The notes beneath the pieces are model-generated. The model was not told the DNA's origin, made no database searches, and worked only from the letters and a program-made list of their open reading frames with translations. This document shows positions 18,601 through 25,642 of a stretch of DNA of 64,000 bases, in pieces. This DNA is from Avidehalobacter sp964569265 (GTDB taxonomy: Bacteria; Bacillota; Dehalobacteriia; UBA4068; UBA4997). Each line of letters begins with the position of its first letter. The first letter of the stretch is position 1. A program made the position numbers and the translations under genes. Location of the stretch: contig CAZMTO010000002.1 of the NCBI GenBank assembly GCA_964569265.1, positions 1-64,000 on the forward strand, read 5' to 3'.

Positions 18601-19047
18601 GCTGCCGGCAAGGCGCGGGTAACATTAGGCAACGCCTTTAGCCTTAACCTTGATACAGTGTTTGCCGACCCGGATGGTGATACCCTGAGTTACACCTATA
18701 CTGTAAACGGCGGTGAGGCGATGGCTGCCGCTGCGGACTTTAGCTTTGTGCCGCAGGCTACCGGCGATTATGTTTTGGTATTTACGGCTGACGACGGCCA
18801 AACCGCCGGTAATAGCACCTATACGCTAACTTTAACGGTAGTTGATACGGTTATAGGTGATGTTAACAGCGACGGTGCGGTAAACGCCAAAGATGCCGCC
18901 GTGCTTAAACGCTATATTGCCAAGTGGGCAAACCTGACTATAGACCTGACAGCGGCTGACGTTAATGCCGACGGTGATATAAACGGTAAGGATACCGCTA
19001 CGCTTAAACGTTATATTGCCAAGTGGGCCGGTGTTAACCTTGGCTGA
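12664..19047 (+). CDS. Subtilisin-like (S8) surface protease with internal and C-terminal dockerins
   Basis: A secreted serine endopeptidase of 2,127 residues. It has a signal peptide (about 1-34), an I9-type propeptide (about 80-170), and an S8 catalytic domain with Asp near 213 (VAIIDTGIDVDH), His near 309 (TDHGSHVAGIAA) and Ser near 671 (NSGTSMATPQVAG). A protease-associated insert sits near 510-580. Fn3-like domains, a small propeller-like region, an internal dockerin-like pair (about 1356-1410, DLNGDGAVNMADV), a cohesin-like fold (about 1539-1622) and Cys-rich modules follow. A cadherin-like domain precedes the C-terminal type I dockerin (about 2064-2127, two DVNxDG loops). It is first in the riboswitch 2 operon, 34 bases before the cohesin-SLH gene. 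Its substrate is unknown; release of corrinoid from carrier proteins is a context-based guess. Confidence 0.92.
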   Translation: MMKTKAWLKKCLCYVLMLAMILSAGWPTGVAMAADNVLGVSFTQVDDDLVQASLLPQADDAVVLASGDEYDPGELVRVSIVLEDAATIQAGYSINAVAENVRAMSYRQKLKAEQNQIKRAIEAALGDDLKVKWNLTLAANLMSAEVEVGQIDTIRAVDGVKDVVIEQQYQPMATAQTDDVARPQMTISTGMTGMQNAWQNGYTGAGSRVAIIDTGIDVDHQSFNGAALEYALAKNAAAKGVDEAEYLAGLNLLDAAKVDAVSSELNVTAINNQANGTNMYHSSKLPFAFNYVDQSYEYVDHNKDSQTDHGSHVAGIAAANRYIEKDGAMADAIDTVMVAGQAPDAQLLVMKVFGMNGGAYDSDYMAAIEDAIVLGADSINLSLGSSANGFSTAGVYQQIMESLTDAGAVVCMAAGNDGNFAENAYTAKSTGGSGLLYTDDVMYSHMGSPSSFTNSMSVASVDNQGIISDSFLSFGQGDDLFTVGYSETLYNDMKSMRSLDTAAEGGTEYEFVLVPGLGYREDYDGIDVSGKIAFVSRGDTPFYEKATIAVEQGAIATVIYNNVGGSMGMDMTDYHEAAPAVSITKDDAEKIKAMADELVSDIDEIYYGGKMRVNGTLSLIAGDKNSYTMSSFSSWGSTGDLALKPEITAPGGSIYSVNGSQTAPDGYKINSGTSMATPQVAGIAAAIGQYIREHKLTEKFGHSARQIAQSLLMATAIPLKDDNGNYYPLLQQGAGLANGENAINAGAYILMSEGASPSWQDGKVKAELGDDPERTGVYEFGFTLYNTENIAKTYQLAAELFTQAVAEYPSAPGLTTTAEYALKTTTPLDSSATFTANGTNIGSTLAVPANGSVTVQAKVSVTPKGKAWLEEHYQKGTYIQGFVFARPLANADGAISGSTLHIPLFAFYGNWTDPAMYDAVNWQNGSSTGTYSTPFISDASRTSYAVNYDVNSPLNTGSAGETSYIGTNHLVMNNANGVAYILGGNPLVKDAVYLPERNAVSSQSTAAQWEFLPLRDSVVKKAQIKNLTANTVLQENTIESADLGVWYSKNDGYWQGGVNTMPLNQSLAAVNEGEQIEFSFVRLPEYYAAGKMGENSPVGTGALLSITAVVDEANPQTQDITYNSNDNTLTVKAADENYIAAVALYSRDGQRVIAYTGADETLTKGQAGNFVIALPNKIDGEYLLQVYDYAMNTATYRIALSDTAISYTGAMLAYDMTDKAWVQVDEQSARLGTIAKTHSYTAATAVGSTVYAIAYGTELYALDIYQPQNSTLLGDTNINIVDMAYNAQDGSLYGVSDNSKLVKINMTTGKAIEIGTLPINTNTLACDTKGNFYSNLYGTGKVYTYTLDALAAGDAAYDLNGDGAVNMADVQAMLDNITGKKVSAAAIDINGDGLTDTYDAYLLLGKLPGTVKLVADTGIVSKYMQAMEADPNDDTLYWASYSTQPVNSTEIGFAYMFKINTATGKYVNCGDFDNQLSSLVILDKHAGSGYAPLYDLADIAKAEAAVADLGSKTYLNSMAEAAALAVNMGVDNSLKDDAPKTVTVSITAGQNITNALYRLSYGDDMQFVSAASPADVVSIKADNSTLCLAAASVNGVAAGEAIATLTFSTKACAGDVELARLEENTAHTDITEALISDSHMWGSWQVTQAATCVVDGVKTRTCELCGKAQTEAMARETTAHSWGDWQTAVAATPTGPGEKYRVCEECDRQQTGYILPDTMSAAEQDSAFNRVWARKLTLNYALITGAGVNKVEALTAENDTTMRYLVTLAAATGADAQFHIHMDPIELVASGFGSALKANKVDRVTWDDNDTEYDVVLSNGLACLTVYCYANETECTPVEIYFAIGDEGENIGSLSTADVPGFGINHLEIWETSGVNKVYYISNDDETENECYIWLDTATLDNAVMQINPVPDSAAATTVSSPLWSSGQKLGENGIQLALKNGTANVTVSVDINSWGNVTHRNYNLHFSNHANQPPTVQNAAGKARVTLGNAFSLNLDTVFADPDGDTLSYTYTVNGGEAMAAAADFSFVPQATGDYVLVFTADDGQTAGNSTYTLTLTVVDTVIGDVNSDGAVNAKDAAVLKRYIAKWANLTIDLTAADVNADGDINGKDTATLKRYIAKWAGVNLG

Positions 19048-19081
19048 TAATATTTAAGACAATATTTAAGGAGGAAGTGCA

Positions 19082-20293
19082 ATGATAAAATTAAAGCGTT
19101 TTTTGCCGTTTTTGCTGGCGGTGGCCCTTATGCTGGGGCTTATGGTGCCTGTAGCTTCGGCAGCCGATACTACCGGGCAAATAACGGTATCTGAGGCTGC
19201 GGGCAAACCCGGCGATACTGTTACAGTAACCGTAAATTTGGCTAAAAACCCCGGTATTATTGCCGCAGTTTTAGAAGTTGGCTATGACGAAAGCCGCTTA
19301 AAGCTTGTGGCCGTAAAAGACGGCGCCCTGCTGGCAGACAGTACTTTTTCGGACAGCTTGGCACGCAACCCCTATGTTTTAAGCTGGAACGATGCTTTGT
19401 CCAGCAGTAACATAACCACTACCGGTGTGCTGGCTACCCTTACTTTTGAAATTTTAAGTGATGCCAAGGCCGGCGAAGCCGCAGTAACAGTGGATTTTAC
19501 CCCCGATAATCTGTTTGACTGGGAGTTAAACAACGTGCCGTTTACTGCAACTGACGGCGTGGTAAAGGTAACTGCCAAGGGCAGCAGCACGGTTAGCGGC
19601 GGCGGTGGCGGCGGTGCTGTTACTCCATCTAAGGATAATAATAAAGCCGATAATATCAAGGCCGATGAAAACGCCGACAGCAAAAAAGATGACGATCTGC
19701 CGGCGGGTAATTTGTATAAAAAATATACCGATTTAGCTGATGATGGCTGGTATCGCAGCGGTGTGGAATATATGCTGAACAACGGCTATATGAACGGTGT
19801 TTCGTCTACAGCGTTTGACCTTGACGGTGCCGTTACCCGCGCACAGTTTGTAACTATTTTGTACCGTTATGCCGGCAGCCCCGCAGTTAGCGGCAGCAGC
19901 CCCTTTGCCGATGTAAGCAGCAATGCCTGGTATGGCAAAGCAGTTATGTGGGGTGCTGCCAACGGCGTGGTAAAGGGTGTTAGCGCTAACCGCTTTGACC
20001 CCGATGCACCGCTTACCAGAGAACAACTTGCTACCCAGCTATACCGTTATGATAAAGCAGCGGCCCTGGCGGTTGACCACCTTAAAGCTTACAGCGATGC
20101 AGCCAAAATAAGCGACTATGCCAAGCAGGCTATGAACTGGGCTGTGGGCGGCAAAATCATCAACGGCATTACCGCTAATGTGCTTGCCCCGCAAAACACT
20201 GCCACCCGCGGGCAAACCGCCGTGCTGCTTAGCCGCTATTTTACGGCGGCTTCGGCGGTGCCGGTACCGCAAACCCCGGCAGAAAGTAAATAG
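19082..20293 (+). CDS. Cohesin-SLH cell-surface anchor protein
   Basis: This 403-residue exported protein has a signal peptide (1-26) and one cohesin domain (about 27-165, with KPGDTVTVTVNLAKNPGI and SWNDAL motifs). A Gly-rich linker (near 172-180) and a charged spacer lead to three SLH repeats (about 216-395, e.g. SPFADVSSNAWYGKAVMWG). The architecture is that of an anchoring scaffoldin: SLH holds the wall and the cohesin docks a dockerin-bearing partner. Candidate partners are the protease, scaffoldin and propeller encoded next to it. The start follows AAGGAGGAAGTGCA. Cohesin type and partner specificity cannot be decided by eye. Confidence 0.92.
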   Translation: MIKLKRFLPFLLAVALMLGLMVPVASAADTTGQITVSEAAGKPGDTVTVTVNLAKNPGIIAAVLEVGYDESRLKLVAVKDGALLADSTFSDSLARNPYVLSWNDALSSSNITTTGVLATLTFEILSDAKAGEAAVTVDFTPDNLFDWELNNVPFTATDGVVKVTAKGSSTVSGGGGGGAVTPSKDNNKADNIKADENADSKKDDDLPAGNLYKKYTDLADDGWYRSGVEYMLNNGYMNGVSSTAFDLDGAVTRAQFVTILYRYAGSPAVSGSSPFADVSSNAWYGKAVMWGAANGVVKGVSANRFDPDAPLTREQLATQLYRYDKAAALAVDHLKAYSDAAKISDYAKQAMNWAVGGKIINGITANVLAPQNTATRGQTAVLLSRYFTAASAVPVPQTPAESK

Positions 20294-20428
20294 GTTTATA
20301 AGCTTAGTTTATAAGTATTGAAGATATATAATACCTTGGCAAGGGGGCGATGCGTTACAGATAATGTCGGAGTACGGATGTTTGTAAATTTTAAGTTGCA
20401 GCAAAAAAGATTAAGAAAGGAAATTGTT

Positions 20429-23400
20429 ATGTCTAAATATACCAAAAAGACAATAAGCTGGTTGCTTACATTGGCAATGATGTTTACTATGGTTATGCCG
20501 GCCGGTGCGGTAGAGATTGTGCCGCAGGACGGTGCAACAGTTGCTGAAGCTGCCGAACCCCTGGCAGATGGTGAAACCGAAGAAGGCAATACCGAAGAAG
20601 GCGCAGCCCAGCCCATTGCGGCCCCGGTTTGGCCCGAAGATATGAACCTTAAAACTACGTATTACAGCATTAGTTTTAATCAGCCGGCAGCTTGCCCCGA
20701 TACAAACTATGAGCTGGTATACCGCATTGCAACATCGGCCGAAGCGCTGGAAAGCGAGACCGAATGGTCAACCTATGGCCAGACCGGCTTTGGTGATACC
20801 TTTGCGGATTACAAAGAGCGTGCAAGCATGGATCTGCTGGCGGCCGGCACCACCTATTATGTGCAGGCTGCATACCGCACCGGTGATTGGGGCGAATATG
20901 TGTATTCTGCCTACAGCGATGTAAAAGAGATGGCTACTGCATCTGCTCCCGAATCGGTTACGGTAGATTTTAGCATTGTTGCCGCTACCAAACCGTCGGC
21001 TACCCCGGAAATTAGCGCTGACAGTGCTGACTACAAGGGCGCACAGTATTTTACCTGGTATGGCAACAGTAATATGGCCCTTGTAACCGGCACCAGTGTA
21101 CAGGGAGCAGCGCAAGCCGGCTTTGATACACTGGGTGTTAGTGTTACTGTGCCTAACTCTAAATTGAGCGTAACTATGCCCGATTATCTGGGTGGGCACG
21201 AGCTGGCACGTAAATCTTACGGTAACGACAGTAACTGGTATGTAACGGTTATGCGTGACGGTGTGGTTATTAAAGAAACCGACATCTTTGGTATTATTGA
21301 GCCGCACGATGGTGAAAAAGTTATTTTGCACTATGTATTTAACTACAAAGTTGAATTGATTTCTTGCAACAATGAAGGTATAAGCGGCAAATTTGTTGAT
21401 GCACCGGCTATAAATACCGAAAACTACAAGGCTGCTGATGCTGTTAAAAAGCTTATTGAAAAAATTGACCCCTTAGGCGATATTACAGTAGCCAGCAAGC
21501 CGGCCATTGATGCTGCCGATGCTGCTTACAATGAATTGGCAGACGAAGCTAAGGCATATGTAAGCAACTACAGCGATTTAACCGCAGCCAAAGAAAGGCT
21601 TGCTAAGATTGAAAGCGGCGAAATTGTTACCCTTGCTGCTCCGCAGGTAACGGTTAAGGCCGAAGCTGCTACAGCCGACAGCGTAACTGTTAATATACCG
21701 GCTGCCGAAGCCGATGCTGCTGCGGTTATTAAAACCCGCTGTTCTTTAGACGGTGTAACCTGGACGGAATGGGCCGATGCAGCCGCCGGTGATATCACTA
21801 TCAGCAACCTGCAATCGGAAAAGTCTTACCGTGTTCAGGCATACTATAAAACGTCTGACAGCACTAAGTATGCAAATTCTGCCGTTGCCGAGGTAACTGC
21901 CGCTACTATTGCCTATGAGGTTTCTACGGTAAATGTCGGCACGCTCAGTGAACTGGTAAACGCCATAAAGGGCGCTGATACATCGGTGCAGACACTGATA
22001 AAGCTTACTGCCGATATTGAACTGCCCAGCGAGGGCGCACCGTATAACGCGGCTATAAGCCCGGCTGGTGCTAACATTATTTTGGATGGCGACGGCCACA
22101 AGGTAGGTTTGTATTCCGGCAACCAGTACAGTGCCGTGGTACATATCGGTGCAAATTCTACTGTTACCCTGCGCAATATTAAAATGGCACTGTTAAGAAC
22201 CAACGATGAATGGACACTGCCTAATAATTCGTGGAGCAATTTAGTACGTTTTGTTGGTGATAACGGTGTGCTTAACGTTGAAAAAGATGCTGTTTTGTAC
22301 AGCAACGGCAACGGCCGCGGTATTATTTATAACGGCGCACTTAGTTGGCGCCCCGCTGCTTTGGCAAACGCAACGGTAAATATTTACGGCGGTGTTATAC
22401 ACAGCACCGGCGATAACGCCTACAGCCGCATTATCAACTTAAACGGCAAGGGTACCGTAAACATTATACCCAATGGTGATGTTATGCTGGAGGGCTTGAT
22501 TGAAAACACCGAAGGCATTAACGTTAAACCCGGTACCGCAATTAAAAGCGGTGCAGCTTTAAGCAGCGATTTTGCGACTTACACACCCTTTACGACCGAA
22601 GAACTGGCAAACTACAATGCCGGTGCTGCCCTTACCTATGGGGCCGGTGTACGCTTTTTGGTAGGTGATACCCAGCTTGGCGATTTGACCGCGCCGGTGG
22701 TGTTGCCTGCTGCTGACGAAAACGCCGCTAATGCCGATGTTACCTATGTTATAAGCGATGATAAGGTAGTATTTACGGTTATAAACCGCGACGCTTTGGG
22801 CGTGCTGATGTTTAGACAGGATAACAACATATGGCGTCACAGTGCCGATGCCGACTACAGACAGTTTGTTGACGGCAACACCTTTACCTTTAGTGGTTTA
22901 AACAAGGATACCGACTATACGTTCTATGTACAAACGGCATCCTTAACCCCGGCCTATAAGGATGCAATTACTACCCTTAATTTGCACACTACTTATACGG
23001 TTAACCAGTTGGATAAGGTTTCGGCAATTACATTAGAGGATAAAACCGCTACAAGCATTAAGCACAGTGTAGCTGCCTGCACGCAGGACAACACTGCTAT
23101 TACGCAGTTCCGTATGTCTGCCGACGGGCAAACCTGGGGCGATTGGCAGGACAGCCCGGAATTTACCGGCCTGCAGCCCTACACCGATTATCATTTTCAG
23201 GCACGTTACCATGCCGTAAGCAAGTATTGGTCAGATTCGGAGCCGAGCGAAACAGTTGTTGTACGCACCAAAGCAGCCGGGCTTACTGCTCCTGTGCTTG
23301 CCGAGGCTGCTTCTGCCAGGGCTAACACTGTTACCTTAACTGCACCGGCGGCTTCGGCAGAAGATACTACCGCTGTGGTATGGTACCGTATGTCTGCCGA

Positions 23401-25516
23401 CAACCAAACCTGGGGCGATTGGCAACAGAGTGCTGTGTTTAGCGGCTTAAAGCCCAACACCAGGTATTACTTCCAGGCCAAGTATGCTGCTGGCGCGGCT
23501 GCCTGGGTAGATTCGGCGGAAAGCAACACGGTTATGGCTACCACCGTTATTGACGAAAACGCACCGATGTTTACTGTTGGTCAGGTTAGTGGCCGCACCG
23601 GTGAAGAAGTTAAAGTAAATATCGAAATTAAGAACAACCCCGGTATTGCATCGGTTGCTATGGACGTAGGCTATGATGCAGATAAGCTGGAGTTGGTTGG
23701 CGCACTGGATACCAAGCTGTTGCCCAACGGCACCTTAAACAACGATGTTTCGTCTAACCCCTATACCCTGTACTGGGAAGATACCACCGCTGCTGAAAAT
23801 ATGACGGCTAACGGCGTGTTGGCCACCCTTACCTTTAAGGTAAAGGCCGACTGTGCTGTTGGTGATGAAGCAGTTATTACTGTTAGCTACGACCCGGAAA
23901 ATGTATTTGACCTGAATTTGAACAATATAGAATTTGATACTGTTAACGGTGCAATTTTGGTGGTAGACCACAAGTGGAATGCACCCACCTACAAGTGGAG
24001 CAGTGATTATACCACCTGTACGGCTACCCGCACCTGCGGTGATGTTGGCTGCGAAGCTTTGAGTGAAACCGAAACTGTAGAAGCCACTGTAGAGCGCACC
24101 GAAGCAACCGAAACCGAAAACGGCAGTGCGGTTTATACCGCTGCATTTACCAACCCGGCATTTACTACCCAAACCTATACCGAAACTTTGTATGCCATTA
24201 AGGCCGAATTTGCGGTAGAAAAGGCAGAGGTTTGCCCCGGTACCACGGTAGATATTGATATCAATATTAACGAAAACCCCGGCATTACAACTGCCGAGCT
24301 TTATGTTGATTATAACGGCGATAAGCTGGAGCTGATTAACGTAAAAGATGCCGGCCTGCTTAACGGTGCGGTATTTAGCGACAGCTATGCCAAAAAACCC
24401 TATTATCTTTCCTGGAACGATGCACTTGCCAAAGAAAACAACACCGCCAACGGCACTGTTGCTACCCTTACCTTTAAAGTAAAGGAAGCCTGTGTAATCG
24501 GTGAGAGCGCACAGGTTTCGGTAACCTTTGGTAATGTTTACGATTGGCAGATGCAGGATGTTATCTTCCGCGCGGTAAACGGCGGCGTAACTGTAACCGA
24601 CCATAAATGGGGCGATGCCGCTTACGTTTGGAGTGCTGACCACACGGTTTGCACTGCCCAAAGCGTATGTGCCTGCGGAGAAAAACTGACCGAAAAGGCT
24701 ACGGCCGAAATGACTGCGACAGCATCTACCTGTAGCGTTGCCGGCAACAAAACCTACACGGCCAAGTTTAACAACAGCACCTTTGCCGAACAGACTTATG
24801 TTGAAGAGCTGCCTCTGGCTGCACATAATTACGTAGTAGGCGGCAGTGCCGACGGTGCTGCACTGATTTATACCTGTAGCGAATGTGGCAATGTTGTTAG
24901 CAAAAATGCTACTGAAAATACCGCAATTTTGGCAGTATCGGATGCTGCTGGCAGTGTTGATGAAGAATTGCAGGTAGTGATTTCGGCCAAAAACAACCCC
25001 GGCATTATTGCCGCTACCTTGCAGCTTGGTTATGATGAAGAAGTTTTGCAGTTGGTAAAGGCAGAAAACCTGAGCAGCCTTAAGAGCCTGCGGGTAGACG
25101 GCCATACACTGTATTTGGGCGGCACTAACGAAACCGCCGATGCCATTGCCGACGGTGCCATTATTAAGCTTACCTTTAAGGCTTTGGCAGCCTGCGATGG
25201 CGGCACGGCAGTAAGCCTTAGCTACAAACCTGCCGATATTTATAACTATGATATGGAAGCCGTAGAATTTGCTGTTGATAACGGTGTTGTTGTTGCCAGC
25301 ATTTATTTGCTGGGTGATGTAAACGACGACGGCAGCGTTGATATTAAGGACGTTACCGTTTTGCGCCGTTATCTGGCAGAATGGGAAAATTATGCCGACA
25401 TTGTTAAACTGGCAGCCGACGTAGATGTTAACGGCGAAATTAACATTAAGGATGCTACTATCCTGCGCCGTTACCTGGCCGGTTGGGACGGTGTAGAATT
25501 AGGCAAGGCTTCGTAA
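20429..25516 (+). CDS. Scaffoldin with DUF4430 domain, three cohesins and a dockerin
   Basis: Starting at ATG 20,429 after AAGAAAGGAAATTGTT, the 1,695-residue protein opens with a clear signal peptide (1-28); an upstream in-frame ATG at 20,318 lacks both features. It then has an Fn3-like domain, a transcobalamin-like DUF4430 domain (about 177-311), a helical spacer, Fn3-like domains and a beta-helix-like region. Cohesins follow at about 1047-1179, 1260-1391 and 1500-1624, separated by Cys-rich GHxW-type modules, then a C-terminal dockerin (about 1628-1691, LGDVNDDGSVDIKDV). It could dock on the SLH-cohesin anchors and carry up to three dockerin proteins. DUF4430 resembles the cobalamin-closing domain of transcobalamin, but lacks the exact GWMYxVNG motif here. 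Confidence 0.9.
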   Translation: MSKYTKKTISWLLTLAMMFTMVMPAGAVEIVPQDGATVAEAAEPLADGETEEGNTEEGAAQPIAAPVWPEDMNLKTTYYSISFNQPAACPDTNYELVYRIATSAEALESETEWSTYGQTGFGDTFADYKERASMDLLAAGTTYYVQAAYRTGDWGEYVYSAYSDVKEMATASAPESVTVDFSIVAATKPSATPEISADSADYKGAQYFTWYGNSNMALVTGTSVQGAAQAGFDTLGVSVTVPNSKLSVTMPDYLGGHELARKSYGNDSNWYVTVMRDGVVIKETDIFGIIEPHDGEKVILHYVFNYKVELISCNNEGISGKFVDAPAINTENYKAADAVKKLIEKIDPLGDITVASKPAIDAADAAYNELADEAKAYVSNYSDLTAAKERLAKIESGEIVTLAAPQVTVKAEAATADSVTVNIPAAEADAAAVIKTRCSLDGVTWTEWADAAAGDITISNLQSEKSYRVQAYYKTSDSTKYANSAVAEVTAATIAYEVSTVNVGTLSELVNAIKGADTSVQTLIKLTADIELPSEGAPYNAAISPAGANIILDGDGHKVGLYSGNQYSAVVHIGANSTVTLRNIKMALLRTNDEWTLPNNSWSNLVRFVGDNGVLNVEKDAVLYSNGNGRGIIYNGALSWRPAALANATVNIYGGVIHSTGDNAYSRIINLNGKGTVNIIPNGDVMLEGLIENTEGINVKPGTAIKSGAALSSDFATYTPFTTEELANYNAGAALTYGAGVRFLVGDTQLGDLTAPVVLPAADENAANADVTYVISDDKVVFTVINRDALGVLMFRQDNNIWRHSADADYRQFVDGNTFTFSGLNKDTDYTFYVQTASLTPAYKDAITTLNLHTTYTVNQLDKVSAITLEDKTATSIKHSVAACTQDNTAITQFRMSADGQTWGDWQDSPEFTGLQPYTDYHFQARYHAVSKYWSDSEPSETVVVRTKAAGLTAPVLAEAASARANTVTLTAPAASAEDTTAVVWYRMSADNQTWGDWQQSAVFSGLKPNTRYYFQAKYAAGAAAWVDSAESNTVMATTVIDENAPMFTVGQVSGRTGEEVKVNIEIKNNPGIASVAMDVGYDADKLELVGALDTKLLPNGTLNNDVSSNPYTLYWEDTTAAENMTANGVLATLTFKVKADCAVGDEAVITVSYDPENVFDLNLNNIEFDTVNGAILVVDHKWNAPTYKWSSDYTTCTATRTCGDVGCEALSETETVEATVERTEATETENGSAVYTAAFTNPAFTTQTYTETLYAIKAEFAVEKAEVCPGTTVDIDININENPGITTAELYVDYNGDKLELINVKDAGLLNGAVFSDSYAKKPYYLSWNDALAKENNTANGTVATLTFKVKEACVIGESAQVSVTFGNVYDWQMQDVIFRAVNGGVTVTDHKWGDAAYVWSADHTVCTAQSVCACGEKLTEKATAEMTATASTCSVAGNKTYTAKFNNSTFAEQTYVEELPLAAHNYVVGGSADGAALIYTCSECGNVVSKNATENTAILAVSDAAGSVDEELQVVISAKNNPGIIAATLQLGYDEEVLQLVKAENLSSLKSLRVDGHTLYLGGTNETADAIADGAIIKLTFKALAACDGGTAVSLSYKPADIYNYDMEAVEFAVDNGVVVASIYLLGDVNDDGSVDIKDVTVLRRYLAEWENYADIVKLAADVDVNGEINIKDATILRRYLAGWDGVELGKAS

Positions 25517-25533
25517 GAAGCGCAAAGCTTTAT

Positions 25534-25573
25534 CCACTGCGGGCACGGGCAATAGTCTGTGCCCGCCTTGTGG
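25534..25573 (+). other. Intercistronic hairpin within the surface operon
   Basis: gcgggcac (25,539-25,546) pairs with gtgcccgc (25,559-25,566), extended by ccac/gtgg outside a small internal loop. No T run follows, so it is not a classic terminator. It may adjust mRNA stability between the scaffoldin and propeller genes. Confidence 0.6.
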
Positions 25574-25642
25574 GTTATTTTGATAATTGCGGCAGGGTGC
25601 CATCGGGTACGTTTGCCTGCACCCATTTTAAGGAGAATTTTT

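Noticed and set aside
23735..25105. A 456-codon minus-strand frame over the scaffoldin cohesins
   Set aside because: It is antisense to three recognisable cohesins and has no motif of its own.
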